Of a stretch of DNA of 6,502 bases, positions 6,461 to 6,502 are shown in pieces. The position numbers and the translations under genes are program-made. The stretch is taken from assembly GCA_903879875.1 (NCBI GenBank), contig CAIRNC010000514.1, positions 1 to 6,502 on the forward strand, written 5' to 3'. Position 1 is the stretch's first letter, and every line of letters begins with the position of its first letter. Origin of the DNA: an uncultured Bacteroidota bacterium (GTDB lineage: Bacteria > Bacteroidota > Bacteroidia > Flavobacteriales > Flavobacteriaceae). The notes beneath the pieces were generated by a model. That model did not search any database, was not told the DNA's origin, and saw only the letters and a program-made list of their open reading frames with translations.

Positions 6461-6502
6461 ATGAACACTATCTATTATCTTGCTTCCTGCGACACCTGTC
6501 GA
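6461..6502 (+). CDS. ArsC/Spx-like thioredoxin-fold protein, 3'-truncated by window edge
   Basis: Only the first 14 codons are inside the window, reading MNTIYYLASCDTCR. A short first beta strand running straight into a Cys-x-x-Cys turn is how proteins of the arsenate reductase (ArsC)/Spx/YffB family begin. Cys10 would be the active-site cysteine, with Cys13 its possible redox partner. The start is preceded by an A-rich run, as for neighbouring genes, and no in-frame stop occurs before the window ends. True arsenate reductase activity cannot be claimed: many flavobacterial members of this family carry the arsenate reductase name without proof, and Spx-like or YffB-like roles are possible. It is divergent from the DinB-like gene. 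Confidence 0.72.
   Translation, partial: MNTIYYLASCDTCR

Overview
The window looks like a stretch of chromosome from a Flavobacteriaceae member, most likely Flavobacterium or a close relative. This rests on recall and visible traits, not on a search. The DNA is AT-rich, start codons are preceded by A/T-rich sequence rather than Shine-Dalgarno motifs, a Bacteroidota-type DUF4421 protein is present, and the proteins are typical of flavobacteria.

Bases 1-4576 are a compact run of six plus-strand genes. They are hemE (5' end cut off by the window edge), a 102-residue three-helix membrane protein, hemF, a DUF4421 secreted or outer-membrane protein, hemB, and a lipoprotein cytochrome c. Spacing is tight: 23 nt, a 4-nt ATGA overlap, a 10-nt overlap, 44 nt and 14 nt. 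This suggests one transcript, or at most two, with a possible extra start before hemB. Three genes make haem: HemB forms porphobilinogen, HemE makes coproporphyrinogen III, and HemF oxidises it with O2 to protoporphyrinogen IX. The cytochrome uses the product. The two other members have no assigned role in the pathway and are the least understood part of the window.

After an 85-nt gap comes aroA (4662-5891, plus strand), the EPSP synthase of the shikimate pathway. It faces a minus-strand DinB-like four-helix-bundle protein (5935-6390), and a small inverted repeat lies in the 43 nt between them. A 70-nt divergent spacer follows, then the first 14 codons of an ArsC/Spx-like thioredoxin-fold protein with a CDTC motif, which runs off the right edge.

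I see no mobile element, CRISPR array, tRNA, rRNA or phage gene. No stretch longer than about 85 bases lacks a gene. This is mostly core metabolism. The unexplained parts are the two uncharacterised genes placed between hemE, hemF and hemB with overlapping reading frames.
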